From positions 21,331-85,330 of the forward strand of contig PBAL01000007.1 in NCBI GenBank assembly GCA_002715965.1: a DNA stretch of 64,000 bases, written 5' to 3'. Shown here piece after piece: positions 26,250-36,285 of the stretch. A model generated the notes under the pieces. That model was given only the letters and a program-made list of their open reading frames with translations. It was not told the DNA's origin and ran no database searches. Source of the stretch: Verrucomicrobiales bacterium (GTDB lineage: Bacteria; Verrucomicrobiota; Verrucomicrobiia; Limisphaerales; JAYPXF01). The stretch's first letter is position 1, and each line of letters opens with the position of its first letter. Made by a program: the position numbers and the translations under genes.

Positions 26250-29200
26250 GTGACTCGATTCGTTTCCCTGTTGTTTGCTGCATCCGTAGCTTTTCCTATT
26301 TCTGCCCAATCGCAGAATTCCCGGGCGGCAGCGAACTCGACCGGAAAACCGACGCTGGATCTATTCAAGTTCGCCCACCAGCCTGTCCACGCCGTCAGGA
26401 GTGCACCCCGCGAACACCGGGTTTACTCCGTCGAAAACGTCGCGCTCGAAACCGTGCCCCGCTACTTCAATTTCGGGAATCTCTATCGGCCGTTGGGCAG
26501 CAAGGACATCGGGGCAATCGTGCTGGTTCCATTTGAGGCCGGTCGAGATGAACTACAAATCGTTTGCGCACATCTGGCACGAATGGGCGCGACGGTGTTC
26601 CGATACGATGCCACCGCTGCCGATTCGACTCTGCGCCTTTGGAACGAAATTCGGGCGCTCGATTTCATCTCCGGGCTGGAACGGGTTGATCCCAGCCGTG
26701 TCGGGGTGTTGGGGGAATCGGCCGACCAACGCGTGACCGCGGACAACGTGTATGCGTTGGAGAAGAACGCCAAACTCGACCCGGCCAAGCGCAAAGCCAT
26801 CTACGATTTCTTCGCCCGGCGACTGGAAATCCGACGCAACGGGTTCAATCCTTTCCGTGAACGGCAACCGGACGCCTTGGAGATCATCCCCGAAGATTTG
26901 AAACGTATCATAATTGAGTCCGCCGAGACTCTACGGGCAATCGATAAATCAGCCGGAACCACCTTCAAGAACGAGTCGGAAATCGCGGTCGCCTTGCAGA
27001 AGCACTTGACTGATTTGCGAAAGAACGATCAGTCAAAATCAGAACCGCCCCGCTCCAGTTATACCTTCAAGACAGCCGGCCCGGACGATGAACGCATCAT
27101 CTTCACGCCTCCCGGGTTCGATCAACCGGGCCAGGCGAAGGTTGCCAGCGGTGCGGAGATCGGAACCGTCGAGGTATCCGTGATCGATGAGACCACGGAC
27201 CAGCCCACCTTCTGCCGCATCAACGTCGTCGGTCCTGACGGTCACTACTACGAACCCGCCAAGCACGATCTCAAACGCTACAGCTTCACCGGTGTCTGGC
27301 CCAAGTCGGGGTGGGGTAATCGACAGACCAAGGCCCCGATCCGTTACCTCGGCCGTTACTTCTATTCCAATGGCAGATCGACGCCCGTCAAAGTCCCGTC
27401 TGGCGTGGTGCGCATCGAGGTATGGAAGGGTTTCGAATACACCCCGACCACTCTGACAACCCACGTCACGGCAGGCCAAGTGCGTCGGGTTCAGATCACG
27501 CTTCGGAAGGGCGCCTCGGTGACTGGTGCAGGCTGGTGGTCCGGCGATCCGCATATTCACATCCAGCGATTTACGGAGGCGGACGATCAACGAATTCTCG
27601 ATCTGATGGAGGCCGAGGACATTCGCTTCGGCAGTGTGCTCGCGTACAACAATCCGGCCGGTTGGTACTACGGTTTCATGAAGCGGATGGAAGCACCACA
27701 GATGCGCGGTCTTGGTAGGCGATCGATGCAGGCCCGCGGCGGCTACTGGATACTGTCCGGCGAGGAATATCGCTCAGGGACCTATGGACACCTGAACCTC
27801 TTTCTGGTCGATGACCTCATTCTCCCCGGCAGCGAGCACAACGCGAACAACTGGCCACCTTATGGACACGTCGTCGAGAAGGCCCGCAAGGCCGGCGGGA
27901 TCGCCTTCTACGCGCATGGCGGCTACGCCCAGGAAGTTTATGCCGATGTTGCCCAGGGCAAGATCGATGGTGTGGAACTCCTTCAGTTCGGCGTCTATCG
28001 CGGCATCGGCCTCGACGACTGGTATCACATGCTCAACACCGGCTTCCGCGTACCGATCAACGGCGCGGCCGACTATCCCGCCTGCCGCAAATTGGGTGAT
28101 TGCAAAACCTACGTCCACAGCGGGAAAGAACCGAATCCCGAAGGGTGGCTGCGCGGTATGGCCGCGGGCCGCAGTTTCGTCACCAGCGGACCGATGCTGT
28201 TATTGGACGTCGACGGCATCAAACCGGGCGGCCGCATCGACAAACAAGGACCCGTGCGTGTGAAGGCAAAGATCCGCGTGCGTTCCGAAGTCGCGCCGGT
28301 GACAAATCTGCGACTCATCGCCAATGGCCGCGTCCTGCACGAACTCACGGTTCCGCGTTCAGCTGGCCGCGGCAGTTGGATCGAACTGGAACGCGAGATC
28401 GAACTGAAGGAATCCGCTTGGATTGCCGCCCGCGCCTGGTCGTTCAGCGCCACCGGCACCCCCGATGCCGAAGCCCACACCAATCCCGTCTACGTGTACC
28501 TCGATGGCAAGGCTCCGTATGACGTGACTTCGCTCGATACTTTCGTCGCGAAGCTCGACCGCCAGATCGACATTCATCAAAAGCGCAAGTTCGACGAACG
28601 CAAACAGGTCCTCGCCTACTTCCAACGATCTCGCGACATCCTCATGAAACTGCGGGCGGCCGGCGGCGCACCTTCCACCGGACACCCCTCGGATCTCGCC
28701 CAAGCCGACGCTTCGTTGAATATCGATCCCGGTCAGCGCGAACACACCGATGAGGAACTGGAGGCCTTCCTCAAACCCATGCCGGCCAAGCCCATCGACG
28801 AAGTCATGCGCTCCTTTGAAACCGCCAATGGATTCGAAATGCAGCTCGTTGCCCGCGAGCCGCTCGTTTACGACCCGATTGCGGCCGCCTTCGATGAATG
28901 GGGCAACCTCTACGCCTGCGAAATGCGCGACTACCCTTACAAACCCAAAGCCGGCGGCAAACCGATGGGCACTTTGCGTCTGCTTCGGGACACCGACGGC
29001 GACGGCAACTTCGACGAGAGCCATGTCTTCGCCGACGGACTCCTTTGGGCCGGTGGAGTTGCGCCTTGGAAAGGCGGCGTCTACGTCACTGCTCCGCCTG
29101 ACATCTGGTATCTCAAGGACACCGACGGTGATCATCGTGCCGACGTTCGGGAACGGGTCTTCACCGGTTTCGGTACCGGCAACCAGCAGGCCATGCTCAA

Positions 29201-31664
29201 CAACCTGATCTGGGGACTCGATCACAAAATCTATGGCGCCACCGCCGGCAATGGCGGTGAAGTCCAAACCGACGAGCAGAATCCGATCAACGTCCGCGGC
29301 CGTGATTTCCGTTTCGATCCCGCAACCCGCGAATTTGAAACGATCTCCGGTTCCATCCAATTCGGAAACACCTTTGACGATTGGGGCAATCGTTTCGTGT
29401 GCAGCCAAGCGCAACCCCTACTGCACGTCGTCCTTCCGCGCCGTTACCTCGAACGCAACAAACATGTGTCCATGCCCGGCGCGATTAACAACATCGCCCG
29501 CGGCCCCGTCCCCATCTTTCGCAGCAGCCCGCTTGAACGCTGGCGGCAGATCCGCTCGAGCCGTCGTGTCGCTCATGGCGCGCGCAAGGCCACCGACACC
29601 GGCGCGAGTCATCACGTCGTCGATTCCGCCGCCGGTGTCACCATCTATCGCGGCGGTGCCTATCCCGCCGAATACTACGGCAACACCTTCGTCGGCGACG
29701 CACAAAACAACTACATCCACCGCCGCGCCCTGACGCCGGATGGCGTGACCTTCAAATCGCATCGTACCGATCAAAGCACCGAATTCGTTCGCTCCACCGA
29801 CAACTGGTTTCGGCCCGTGAATTTCGTCAACGCCCCCGACGGCACGCTCTACGCCCTGGACATGAGCCGTGAGATAATCGAAACCATCCACGTCCCACTT
29901 GACGTGATGAAATTCATCGACGTCATCCACGGGCGAAATCACGGCCGCATCTATCGTATCGCCCCGCCGGGCTTCCGCTATCCCGGCCCGCCCCGACTCG
30001 GCGAAGCCACCACCGCCGATTTGGTGAAACACTTCGAAAGCCCGCACGGCTGGTTTCGCGACACCGCTCATCGGCTCATCTTCGAACGCCAGGATCGCTC
30101 CGTTGTTCCCGCCCTGCGCAATCTGCTGATCAACAGCGCGAAACCCGAGGCTCGCCTCCACGCGCTATGGTCATTGCAAGGACTCGACTCCCTCCAAACC
30201 GCCGACCGCGCGCGCGCGCTGCAAGACCCCGACGCGCACGTTCGCGAACACGCCATCCGACTGTGCGAACCGCACCTCGATGACCACATTCAACAGCTCT
30301 CGGATCTGACGAAAGACTCCACCGCCCGCATCCAATTCCAACTCGCCTTTTCCCTCGGATTCAGCAGTGATCCGCGAGCCGCCATGGCGCTCTCCGAGAT
30401 CGCCCGCAAACACATCGATGACCAATGGATTCGCACTGCTGTGCTCAGTTCGGTGAGTGAATCCGCCGATCACGTCTTCGCGGAACTCAGCCAGGACGAC
30501 AAATTCCGCCAAAGCTCTACCGGCCGTGGGTTCCTGGACGATCTGTTGAAAGTCGTCGCCTCCCGCGGCAGACCGGCGGAAATCACTCGCGCTCTGCAAT
30601 CTATTGCCGCGGTTGCCAAAACCGACGAAGCCATCGGGATTCAACTTTTGAGTGCGTTTGCTGAACCCCTGCGTCGCGCCGGAAAAAACCTGTCCCCGGC
30701 ATTGGTCAACGATTCGACGCTCGCAGGCTTTCTGCGCGCGAGCATCGCCACTGCCCAAGACCGCGCCCGCAATCGGAAGGCCGGCGTCACCAGCCGTCTC
30801 GCCGCCATGAAGATCGTCACTGCCGCCGACTTCGCCACGGCTCGCGAAACCCTGGCCGCCGCACTCGAACCGACTGAACCCGAGGCCATTCAACTTGCCG
30901 CCGTCAAGGCATTGACCCCGCTGCGGGATCCCGAAATCGCCGCCATGCTGCTCAAACACTGGCGCAATGCGCCGCCCGCGGTAAGGATTCAATCCTCCCT
31001 CGCTCTCCTCGGTCGCACCGACCGCACCGAAGCCTTCCTGCAGGCAATTGATTCCGGCCAGGCTTCGGCCAGTGCCATCGACCTGTCCCGCCGTCCGTTG
31101 CTGCTGAAACACAAACGCGCCAACGTTCGCAAACTCGCCGCCAAGCTGTTCGGCACAACTGATTCCAATCGCGCCAAGGTCATCACCGACTACCAATCCA
31201 TCCTGCGGCTCAAAGCCGACCCCAAACGTGGTCGCTCGATATTCCAGAAAGCCTGCATGGCCTGCCATCGCGTCGACAATCTCGGCATCGAGATGGGACC
31301 CGACATCGCTTCCAACGCATCCAAGGATCCGAAAGCCTGGCTTGTCCACGTCCTTGATCCGAATCGCTACGTCGATCCCCGCTACGAATCCTACCTTTGC
31401 GAAACCAAGAACGGTGAAACCCACACCGGCATGCTTACCGCCCAGACCGCCACCAGCATCACCCTCAATCGCCTCCAAACCGTCCTCCGCACCGACATCG
31501 TCAAGCTCACCAGCACCGGCAAATCCCTCATGCCCGAAGGCCTTGAAGCCGTCATCCCCAAACAGGACATGGCCGATCTCTTCGCCTGGCTCAAATCCAC
31601 CGGCAAGAAACCCCTCCACATCGGCACCGTCCCCGGTCTCATCGAACCCGAGAAAGCGAAGTAG
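26250..31664 (+). CDS. Giant PVC fusion: CehA/McbA metallohydrolase, dehydrogenase propeller, HEAT repeats, cytochrome c
   Basis: The GTG at 26250 (TTGAGG upstream) opens a signal peptide (MTRFVSLLFAASVAFPISAQ) and 1804 residues. Residues about 40-170 look like a truncated alpha/beta hydrolase, broken at its nucleophile elbow (RVGVLGESA). From about residue 430 (GWWSGDPHIHIQRF) to 800 is a PHP-like CehA/McbA metallohydrolase. Residues about 847-1240 are the PVC membrane-bound dehydrogenase propeller (GFEMQLVAREPLVYDPIAA, EWGNLYACEMRDY, LLRDTDGDGNFDES). HEAT-like repeats follow to about 1620, and a PVC heme domain carries CMACH near 1669. It is probably periplasmic and passes electrons from sugar oxidation. 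Such domains are usually separate proteins. Confidence 0.85.
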   Translation: MTRFVSLLFAASVAFPISAQSQNSRAAANSTGKPTLDLFKFAHQPVHAVRSAPREHRVYSVENVALETVPRYFNFGNLYRPLGSKDIGAIVLVPFEAGRDELQIVCAHLARMGATVFRYDATAADSTLRLWNEIRALDFISGLERVDPSRVGVLGESADQRVTADNVYALEKNAKLDPAKRKAIYDFFARRLEIRRNGFNPFRERQPDALEIIPEDLKRIIIESAETLRAIDKSAGTTFKNESEIAVALQKHLTDLRKNDQSKSEPPRSSYTFKTAGPDDERIIFTPPGFDQPGQAKVASGAEIGTVEVSVIDETTDQPTFCRINVVGPDGHYYEPAKHDLKRYSFTGVWPKSGWGNRQTKAPIRYLGRYFYSNGRSTPVKVPSGVVRIEVWKGFEYTPTTLTTHVTAGQVRRVQITLRKGASVTGAGWWSGDPHIHIQRFTEADDQRILDLMEAEDIRFGSVLAYNNPAGWYYGFMKRMEAPQMRGLGRRSMQARGGYWILSGEEYRSGTYGHLNLFLVDDLILPGSEHNANNWPPYGHVVEKARKAGGIAFYAHGGYAQEVYADVAQGKIDGVELLQFGVYRGIGLDDWYHMLNTGFRVPINGAADYPACRKLGDCKTYVHSGKEPNPEGWLRGMAAGRSFVTSGPMLLLDVDGIKPGGRIDKQGPVRVKAKIRVRSEVAPVTNLRLIANGRVLHELTVPRSAGRGSWIELEREIELKESAWIAARAWSFSATGTPDAEAHTNPVYVYLDGKAPYDVTSLDTFVAKLDRQIDIHQKRKFDERKQVLAYFQRSRDILMKLRAAGGAPSTGHPSDLAQADASLNIDPGQREHTDEELEAFLKPMPAKPIDEVMRSFETANGFEMQLVAREPLVYDPIAAAFDEWGNLYACEMRDYPYKPKAGGKPMGTLRLLRDTDGDGNFDESHVFADGLLWAGGVAPWKGGVYVTAPPDIWYLKDTDGDHRADVRERVFTGFGTGNQQAMLNNLIWGLDHKIYGATAGNGGEVQTDEQNPINVRGRDFRFDPATREFETISGSIQFGNTFDDWGNRFVCSQAQPLLHVVLPRRYLERNKHVSMPGAINNIARGPVPIFRSSPLERWRQIRSSRRVAHGARKATDTGASHHVVDSAAGVTIYRGGAYPAEYYGNTFVGDAQNNYIHRRALTPDGVTFKSHRTDQSTEFVRSTDNWFRPVNFVNAPDGTLYALDMSREIIETIHVPLDVMKFIDVIHGRNHGRIYRIAPPGFRYPGPPRLGEATTADLVKHFESPHGWFRDTAHRLIFERQDRSVVPALRNLLINSAKPEARLHALWSLQGLDSLQTADRARALQDPDAHVREHAIRLCEPHLDDHIQQLSDLTKDSTARIQFQLAFSLGFSSDPRAAMALSEIARKHIDDQWIRTAVLSSVSESADHVFAELSQDDKFRQSSTGRGFLDDLLKVVASRGRPAEITRALQSIAAVAKTDEAIGIQLLSAFAEPLRRAGKNLSPALVNDSTLAGFLRASIATAQDRARNRKAGVTSRLAAMKIVTAADFATARETLAAALEPTEPEAIQLAAVKALTPLRDPEIAAMLLKHWRNAPPAVRIQSSLALLGRTDRTEAFLQAIDSGQASASAIDLSRRPLLLKHKRANVRKLAAKLFGTTDSNRAKVITDYQSILRLKADPKRGRSIFQKACMACHRVDNLGIEMGPDIASNASKDPKAWLVHVLDPNRYVDPRYESYLCETKNGETHTGMLTAQTATSITLNRLQTVLRTDIVKLTSTGKSLMPEGLEAVIPKQDMADLFAWLKSTGKKPLHIGTVPGLIEPEKAK

Positions 31665-31732
31665 CAGAGTCGATTCGATGAGACTCACCGCAAGTCGCAA
31701 GAATTACTCTCCATGTTTTCGATAGCCGGAAT

Positions 31733-31933
31733 ATGAATCGCGTTGGCATTTTGATTCTGCTTGGCGCCCGCGCGGTGATTGCCGGCGATCCGATCCCCCT
31801 CGAACCGAGCAGGACAGTGGTGATCCGGACAACCGGGTACTGGAAATCACAGAGTTCAACAACCCTTTGCGAATTCCCCGGCAATAATCAGGCGGGCAGG
31901 GGCGTTCGAAATCGCAAGAATTTCATTTTCTAA
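31733..31933 (+). CDS. Short ORF with signal-like N-terminus, doubtful
   Basis: A 66-codon frame begins MNRVGILILLGARAVIAGDPIP, which could be a signal peptide, but the rest has no recognisable domain and ends quickly. It may be the stump of a truncated secreted protein. It occupies the 364-bp spacer 31665-32028. That spacer otherwise holds only a small CCCGT/ACGGG hairpin (about 31963-31978), and I see no clear promoter in it. Confidence 0.25.
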   Translation: MNRVGILILLGARAVIAGDPIPLEPSRTVVIRTTGYWKSQSSTTLCEFPGNNQAGRGVRNRKNFIF

Positions 31934-32028
31934 ATCGGAGTTGCCACGAAGCTCGCAAGAATCCCGTTCCGACGGGACAGGAAGAAAGAAAAATATCGCC
32001 CTCCTCACATAATCGAGAAAGATACGCC

Positions 32029-33762
32029 ATGCGCTATTCACTTGAACCAACGAACCGATATGGCCGGGCGATTCTCGTCATTACTTGCCTGTGCCTGGCA
32101 AATGCCGCGTATGCGCAGGAACGCGGTCTCGCCGGACACTGGAAACTGCAGAGTGACTTGCGAGACAGTTCTCGCAACGGAAATGCGGCAAGGAATCACG
32201 GGGTGGATTTCGCGGACGGGGAAGATGGGGCGGCCCGATTTGATGGAGTGCGGAGCTACGCTGAGATTCCCCACCACAAATCACTGGCACTTGGACGTAA
32301 GGACTTCTCACTCTCGCTGTGGGTGCATACCGCGGAGAACATGGATGACAATCCGGGCGATCTGATCAGCAAATACGATCCGAAAACGCGCCGGGGTTTT
32401 ACGCTCAGCCTGTTCAACCACGCGGGTGCGGCCGGCAGCCAGGCCAATTACCGGAACATCCAGTTCGGCATCGACAACGGCAAACCACCATCGAAGTGGC
32501 GCGATGAAGGCCGTCCGGGCAAATCGGTGTTCGTCCATTGCATGGCCGTTCACGACGGGGATCTCCATGTCGGAACCGTGGAAGGCCGCTCCAACAACGA
32601 CAAGGGTCACATCTATCGCTACAAAAAGACCGGAGAGTGGGAGGATCTCGGCGCGCCTTGGAAGTGCAATGGGATTACCTCGATGGCGAGTTATCAGGGC
32701 AAGCTGCATGTCGGCGTGTCGCGGGTGCTGCTGCATTACTCAGGCTTGGAGCCGACGCTGTCGCACCATATCGGCGGCAAGGTGTTCCGTCTTGAGGAGG
32801 ACGGAACGTGGACGGATCTCGGGCAACTGCTGGGATTGGACGGGGTCAACGGACTGGTCAACTTCAAGGGCGATCTTTACGCGACGGGCTTTTATCAGCC
32901 GGCGTTCTTCCGATACGAAGGAGGAACGACGTGGCGGTCCATGGGAACTCCTCGTGATCTGCGAGTCGAGGCCATGGCCGTTCACAACGGATCCATCTAC
33001 GCCACATCATACGACGAAGGGTCGGTGTTTCGGTTTGATGGAAAAGACTGGCATCACACCGGATTGCTGGGTACGGCGACCCGGACGCAGGCGTATTGGG
33101 ACGGCGAAAAATGGGTTCCCACCGGATTGGACGGAGACAAGACGGGCACACAGGTTTACAGCCTCGGACATCACCGCGGCAAACTCGTCGCGGGCACCTG
33201 GCCAGAAGGCAAGGTCTATCAGTATGAGGGCGGGACGAATTGGACCTCCACCGGTCGCCTCGGGGAAGAGCAGGAAATCATGTCATCCAATCACTACAAC
33301 GGCAAACTCTACGCCGGGTCGTTGCCGATGGCGGAGATCTTCCGCTATGACGGTGGCGAGGGATGGAATTCCGTGGGGCGGGTGGATCTGACCCCCAAGG
33401 TGATCTACCGACGTGCCTATTCGATGGCGGTCTTCAAGGGACGCTTGTTCTCCGGCACCTTTCCCTCGGGACATATTCGCTCGTTTGAGGCGGGCAAGGT
33501 CGTCAGCCATGATCGGGAATTGAAGCACGGCTGGCGGCACATAGCCGCGGTGAAAGCGGGAGGCAAGCTGAGGCTCTTCATCGATGGAAAACAAGTGGCC
33601 GAATCAGAGAACTTCGACGCCAAGAGTTTTGATTTGTCGAACGACGCTCCGCTGCGGATCGGCTTCGGGCAATACAACCATTTCAAGGGACAGATCAAGG
33701 ATGTCCGACTCTACGGACGGGCGTTGACGAAGTCCGAAGTGAACAAAATGCAGACCAATTGA
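32029..33762 (+). CDS. Exported LamG domain interrupted by a beta-propeller
   Basis: The 577-residue protein has a signal peptide ([14 protein letters not shown]). Residues 35-135 form the first part of a LamG/concanavalin-like sheet ([50 protein letters not shown]). From about residue 167 to 490 a repetitive propeller intervenes, with units such as [64 protein letters not shown] and [18 protein letters not shown]. The LamG sheet then resumes ([37 protein letters not shown]). The propeller is therefore nested inside the lectin fold. It is probably a secreted carbohydrate-binding protein. The next gene starts 2 bp after its stop. Confidence 0.7.
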   Translation: MRYSLEPTNRYGRAILVITCLCLANAAYAQERGLAGHWKLQSDLRDSSRNGNAARNHGVDFADGEDGAARFDGVRSYAEIPHHKSLALGRKDFSLSLWVHTAENMDDNPGDLISKYDPKTRRGFTLSLFNHAGAAGSQANYRNIQFGIDNGKPPSKWRDEGRPGKSVFVHCMAVHDGDLHVGTVEGRSNNDKGHIYRYKKTGEWEDLGAPWKCNGITSMASYQGKLHVGVSRVLLHYSGLEPTLSHHIGGKVFRLEEDGTWTDLGQLLGLDGVNGLVNFKGDLYATGFYQPAFFRYEGGTTWRSMGTPRDLRVEAMAVHNGSIYATSYDEGSVFRFDGKDWHHTGLLGTATRTQAYWDGEKWVPTGLDGDKTGTQVYSLGHHRGKLVAGTWPEGKVYQYEGGTNWTSTGRLGEEQEIMSSNHYNGKLYAGSLPMAEIFRYDGGEGWNSVGRVDLTPKVIYRRAYSMAVFKGRLFSGTFPSGHIRSFEAGKVVSHDRELKHGWRHIAAVKAGGKLRLFIDGKQVAESENFDAKSFDLSNDAPLRIGFGQYNHFKGQIKDVRLYGRALTKSEVNKMQTN

Positions 33763-33764
33763 TA

Positions 33765-35306
33765 ATGATGAAAATGAAACTGTTATTGGCAACATTGGCG
33801 TTGAGCGGAGCGTTGTACGCACAAGCTCAGCAAGATAAGTGGGTTGACCTGTTCGACGGCAAGACGCTCAAGGGCTGGAAAACTGCAAGCGGGAAAGCGG
33901 AGTACAAGGTGGAAGATGGCGCGATTGTCGGTATCAGCGCTCCGAACACCTATGACAACGTCCTGGCCACGGAAAAGGAATACGGGGATTTCATTCTCGA
34001 ACTGGAATTCAAGGTTGATTCCGACCTGAACTCCGGCATCCAGATCCGTTGCCACAGATTCAACGAGGGCGACGAACGCCCGAAGAATGGAAAGAGCGCC
34101 CGCGAGGGACACGTGTACGGTTATTCAATCGAAATCGATCCCTCCGACCGCGCCTGGTCCGGCGGCCTCTACGAAGGCGGTCACCGCGGGTGGCTCAACA
34201 ACCTGACCACCAATCAGGCCGCCCGTTATGCCTTCAAACAGAATCAGTGGAACCACTACCGCATTGAAGCCATTGGCGATCGAATCCGCTCTTGGATCAA
34301 CGGCGTTCCGGCAGTCGACCGCCGGGATGATGTAACCGCTTCCGGATTCATCGGAATCCAGGTGCATGGCCAGGGCAACACCCCGGAGAAAAAGCGGATC
34401 CGCGTCCGCAACATCCGCATCCAGGAAAACCCGACAAAGGGTTCACCCGAAGCGGTGATCCCGAAAAAGAGCAAGGGAGCCATCGTTCCCACGGGCGCCA
34501 AGTTCAAGAAGCTGGCAGACGGATTCCGATTCACCGAAGGCCCGGCGCAGGGGCCTGATGGAAAGATCTATTTCACGGATATACCCAACGAACGCATCAT
34601 GGTTTTTGATCCCACGACCGGGAAGACGAAGGTCTTTCGCGAGAAATCCGGTCGGGCCAATGGTCTGTGGTGGACGCCCGCAGACGCCTTGTTGGCGTGT
34701 GAAGGCGGCAACCGCCGACTAACCCGCACCGACGCCGAAGGAAACATCGTCGTGCTGGCCGACAAGTTCGAAGAAAAGAAACTCAACAGCCCGAACGATT
34801 TGGTCCAGGACGGATCCGGCGGGATCTATTTCACCGATCCTCGCTACGGCAAACGCGACAACATGGAGATGGAGGTCGAAGGCGTTTACTACTACAGCCG
34901 ACGAAAGACCCTCACCCGCGTCATCGATGACGCCGTCAAGCCCAACGGCATCATGCTCTCCAACGATGGCAAGACACTGTATGTCGCGGATCCCGGGCAG
35001 CAGAAGATCTTCGCCTACGACGTCATCGCTGAAGGCAAGATCCAGAATCGACGCTTGTTCGCCAACATCGGCAGCGATGGCCTCACCATCGACGAACGCG
35101 GTAACCTCTACGCCACCTGGCGGGGCCAGATCTGGATCTATTCCCCCAAGGGTAAAGAACTGGCGAGGATCGATTGTCCCGAAGGCCCGGCCAACTGCAC
35201 GCTCGGAGGCCCCAACGGAAACACCCTCTACGTGACGGCCCGCAAAGGCTTCTACTCAATGGAACTGAATGTGAAAGCGCCTCCACCCTTCAATGGGGCG
35301 GATTGA
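33765..35306 (+). CDS. DUF1080 (3-keto-disaccharide hydrolase-like) fused to SMP-30/gluconolactonase
   Basis: The 513-residue exported protein has a signal peptide ([21 protein letters not shown]). Residues about 25-215 are a DUF1080 jelly roll: [36 protein letters not shown] and [10 protein letters not shown]. From about 245 a six-bladed SMP-30 propeller follows: [82 protein letters not shown] and [17 protein letters not shown], keeping the metal-site Glu, Asn and Asp positions. The pairing suggests glycosidic hydrolysis (3-keto-glycoside) and lactone opening on one chain, which is inference. It is translated just after the LamG protein and 3 bp before the PhyH-like gene. Confidence 0.85.
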   Translation: MMKMKLLLATLALSGALYAQAQQDKWVDLFDGKTLKGWKTASGKAEYKVEDGAIVGISAPNTYDNVLATEKEYGDFILELEFKVDSDLNSGIQIRCHRFNEGDERPKNGKSAREGHVYGYSIEIDPSDRAWSGGLYEGGHRGWLNNLTTNQAARYAFKQNQWNHYRIEAIGDRIRSWINGVPAVDRRDDVTASGFIGIQVHGQGNTPEKKRIRVRNIRIQENPTKGSPEAVIPKKSKGAIVPTGAKFKKLADGFRFTEGPAQGPDGKIYFTDIPNERIMVFDPTTGKTKVFREKSGRANGLWWTPADALLACEGGNRRLTRTDAEGNIVVLADKFEEKKLNSPNDLVQDGSGGIYFTDPRYGKRDNMEMEVEGVYYYSRRKTLTRVIDDAVKPNGIMLSNDGKTLYVADPGQQKIFAYDVIAEGKIQNRRLFANIGSDGLTIDERGNLYATWRGQIWIYSPKGKELARIDCPEGPANCTLGGPNGNTLYVTARKGFYSMELNVKAPPPFNGAD

Positions 35307-35309
35307 CCG

Positions 35310-36136
35310 ATGTCCCGGTTCTTCCAATCCCGAGAACTATCCGCAAACGAACTGAGTCGCTTCAACGAGCAGGGTTTTCTGACCCTCGGTCCTCTCCTGA
35401 CCGATGAAGGTATCGCCGAAATGCGCGCGCAAAGCATGGCCGCTTGGGAAAACAAAAAGTGGCCCTTCGATCCCGACGGGACCTGGCTGAACAACGCGTT
35501 GCTGATCACCATGCGCCGATTGTTCGGAATTACTACTTTGAAGGACCGCTGGTCGATGTTGCCGAGCGTCTCGTAGGCCCGAACGTCAAGGCGGCCACCA
35601 GTCAGTTGACCTTCAAGCATCGGGGCAACACTCAATCGTTTGGTTGGCATCACGACAACGCCGATGGCGAATTGGAACCACACACCGCCATCTCCTGTCT
35701 CACCGCGCTCGACGGCGCCGACGTGGAAAACGGCCGCCTGCGCGTCATTCCCGGCAGTGGAACGCGCGTACTCTTTGCGGGCCTGAAGGATTCACATTAC
35801 GAAGGGTGCTTCCTTCGTTCGACGGGTGGTTCGACCGGTGTGCCCACCCAGTTCTACATGACGCGTGAGAGTTATGAATGGCAGCTCGCCGTCACCAATC
35901 GAGGATATGGCTATGCCGATGCCAAACCCGGTCGACGTGCGGTCTTTATCTGGAGCGATCCGGCAGCACAACCGCCGTACGACCAGCGGATGAAGCAGGC
36001 TGCCATCGATCAGATGCGACCCAAGCTCGGCGACGACTGCAAGGTGGACATCGAGAAAGCCGAACGCCTCCGTGACCTCTCCAACGGGAAGACACCCGTC
36101 ATCATCTGTGAAGTGAAAGAAGACTCAGTAGTTTAG
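35310..36136 (+). pseudogene. Phytanoyl-CoA dioxygenase (PhyH)-like gene with one frameshift
   Basis: The first 65-70 codons from ATG 35310 (SRFNEQGFLTLGPLLTDEGI, FDPDGTWLNNALLI) match the N-terminus of a PhyH-like Fe(II)/2-oxoglutarate oxygenase. Near 35509 the match moves to the next frame, which continues HAPIVRNYYFEGPLVDVAERLVGPNV, FGWHHDN (HxD metal motif), HTAISCLTALDGADVENGRL and PGRRAVFIWSDPAAQ to 36136. Adding a single base near 35509 restores one open frame of about 275 residues. It is either a recent pseudogene or a sequencing/assembly error. It follows the DUF1080-SMP30 gene by 3 bp and would be the last gene of that transcript. Confidence 0.75.
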
Positions 36137-36223
36137 ACCGCGATGGGGATTGAGGGTGACGGAGAAGACTCTCGATTGCAGTTACGGCAGATACTGTCCC
36201 TTGGACCTCCGCAAGCTGTTTTG

Positions 36224-36243
36224 AGAACTGCTCTGACAGTTCT
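36224..36243. promoter_or_regulatory. Palindrome upstream of fabD
   Basis: AGAACTG-CTCTGA-CAGTTCT is a perfect 7-bp inverted repeat 42 bp before the fabD start. It could be a repressor site (length fits a dimeric regulator) or a small hairpin ending the phyH transcript; no U-run follows, which slightly favours an operator. Confidence 0.3.
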
Positions 36244-36285
36244 ACTTCCCAAACACCGGCGAATCGTATTTAGTCTCCGCCTTTT

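Noticed and set aside
30171..31700. 509-codon minus-strand frame opposite the giant PVC protein
   Set aside because: Gly-rich mirror translation of HEAT/cytochrome coding sequence; no family similarity.
36160..36285. A FapR- or LexA-type operator before fabD
   Set aside because: Only one 7-bp palindrome is present and no regulator gene or second site supports naming it.
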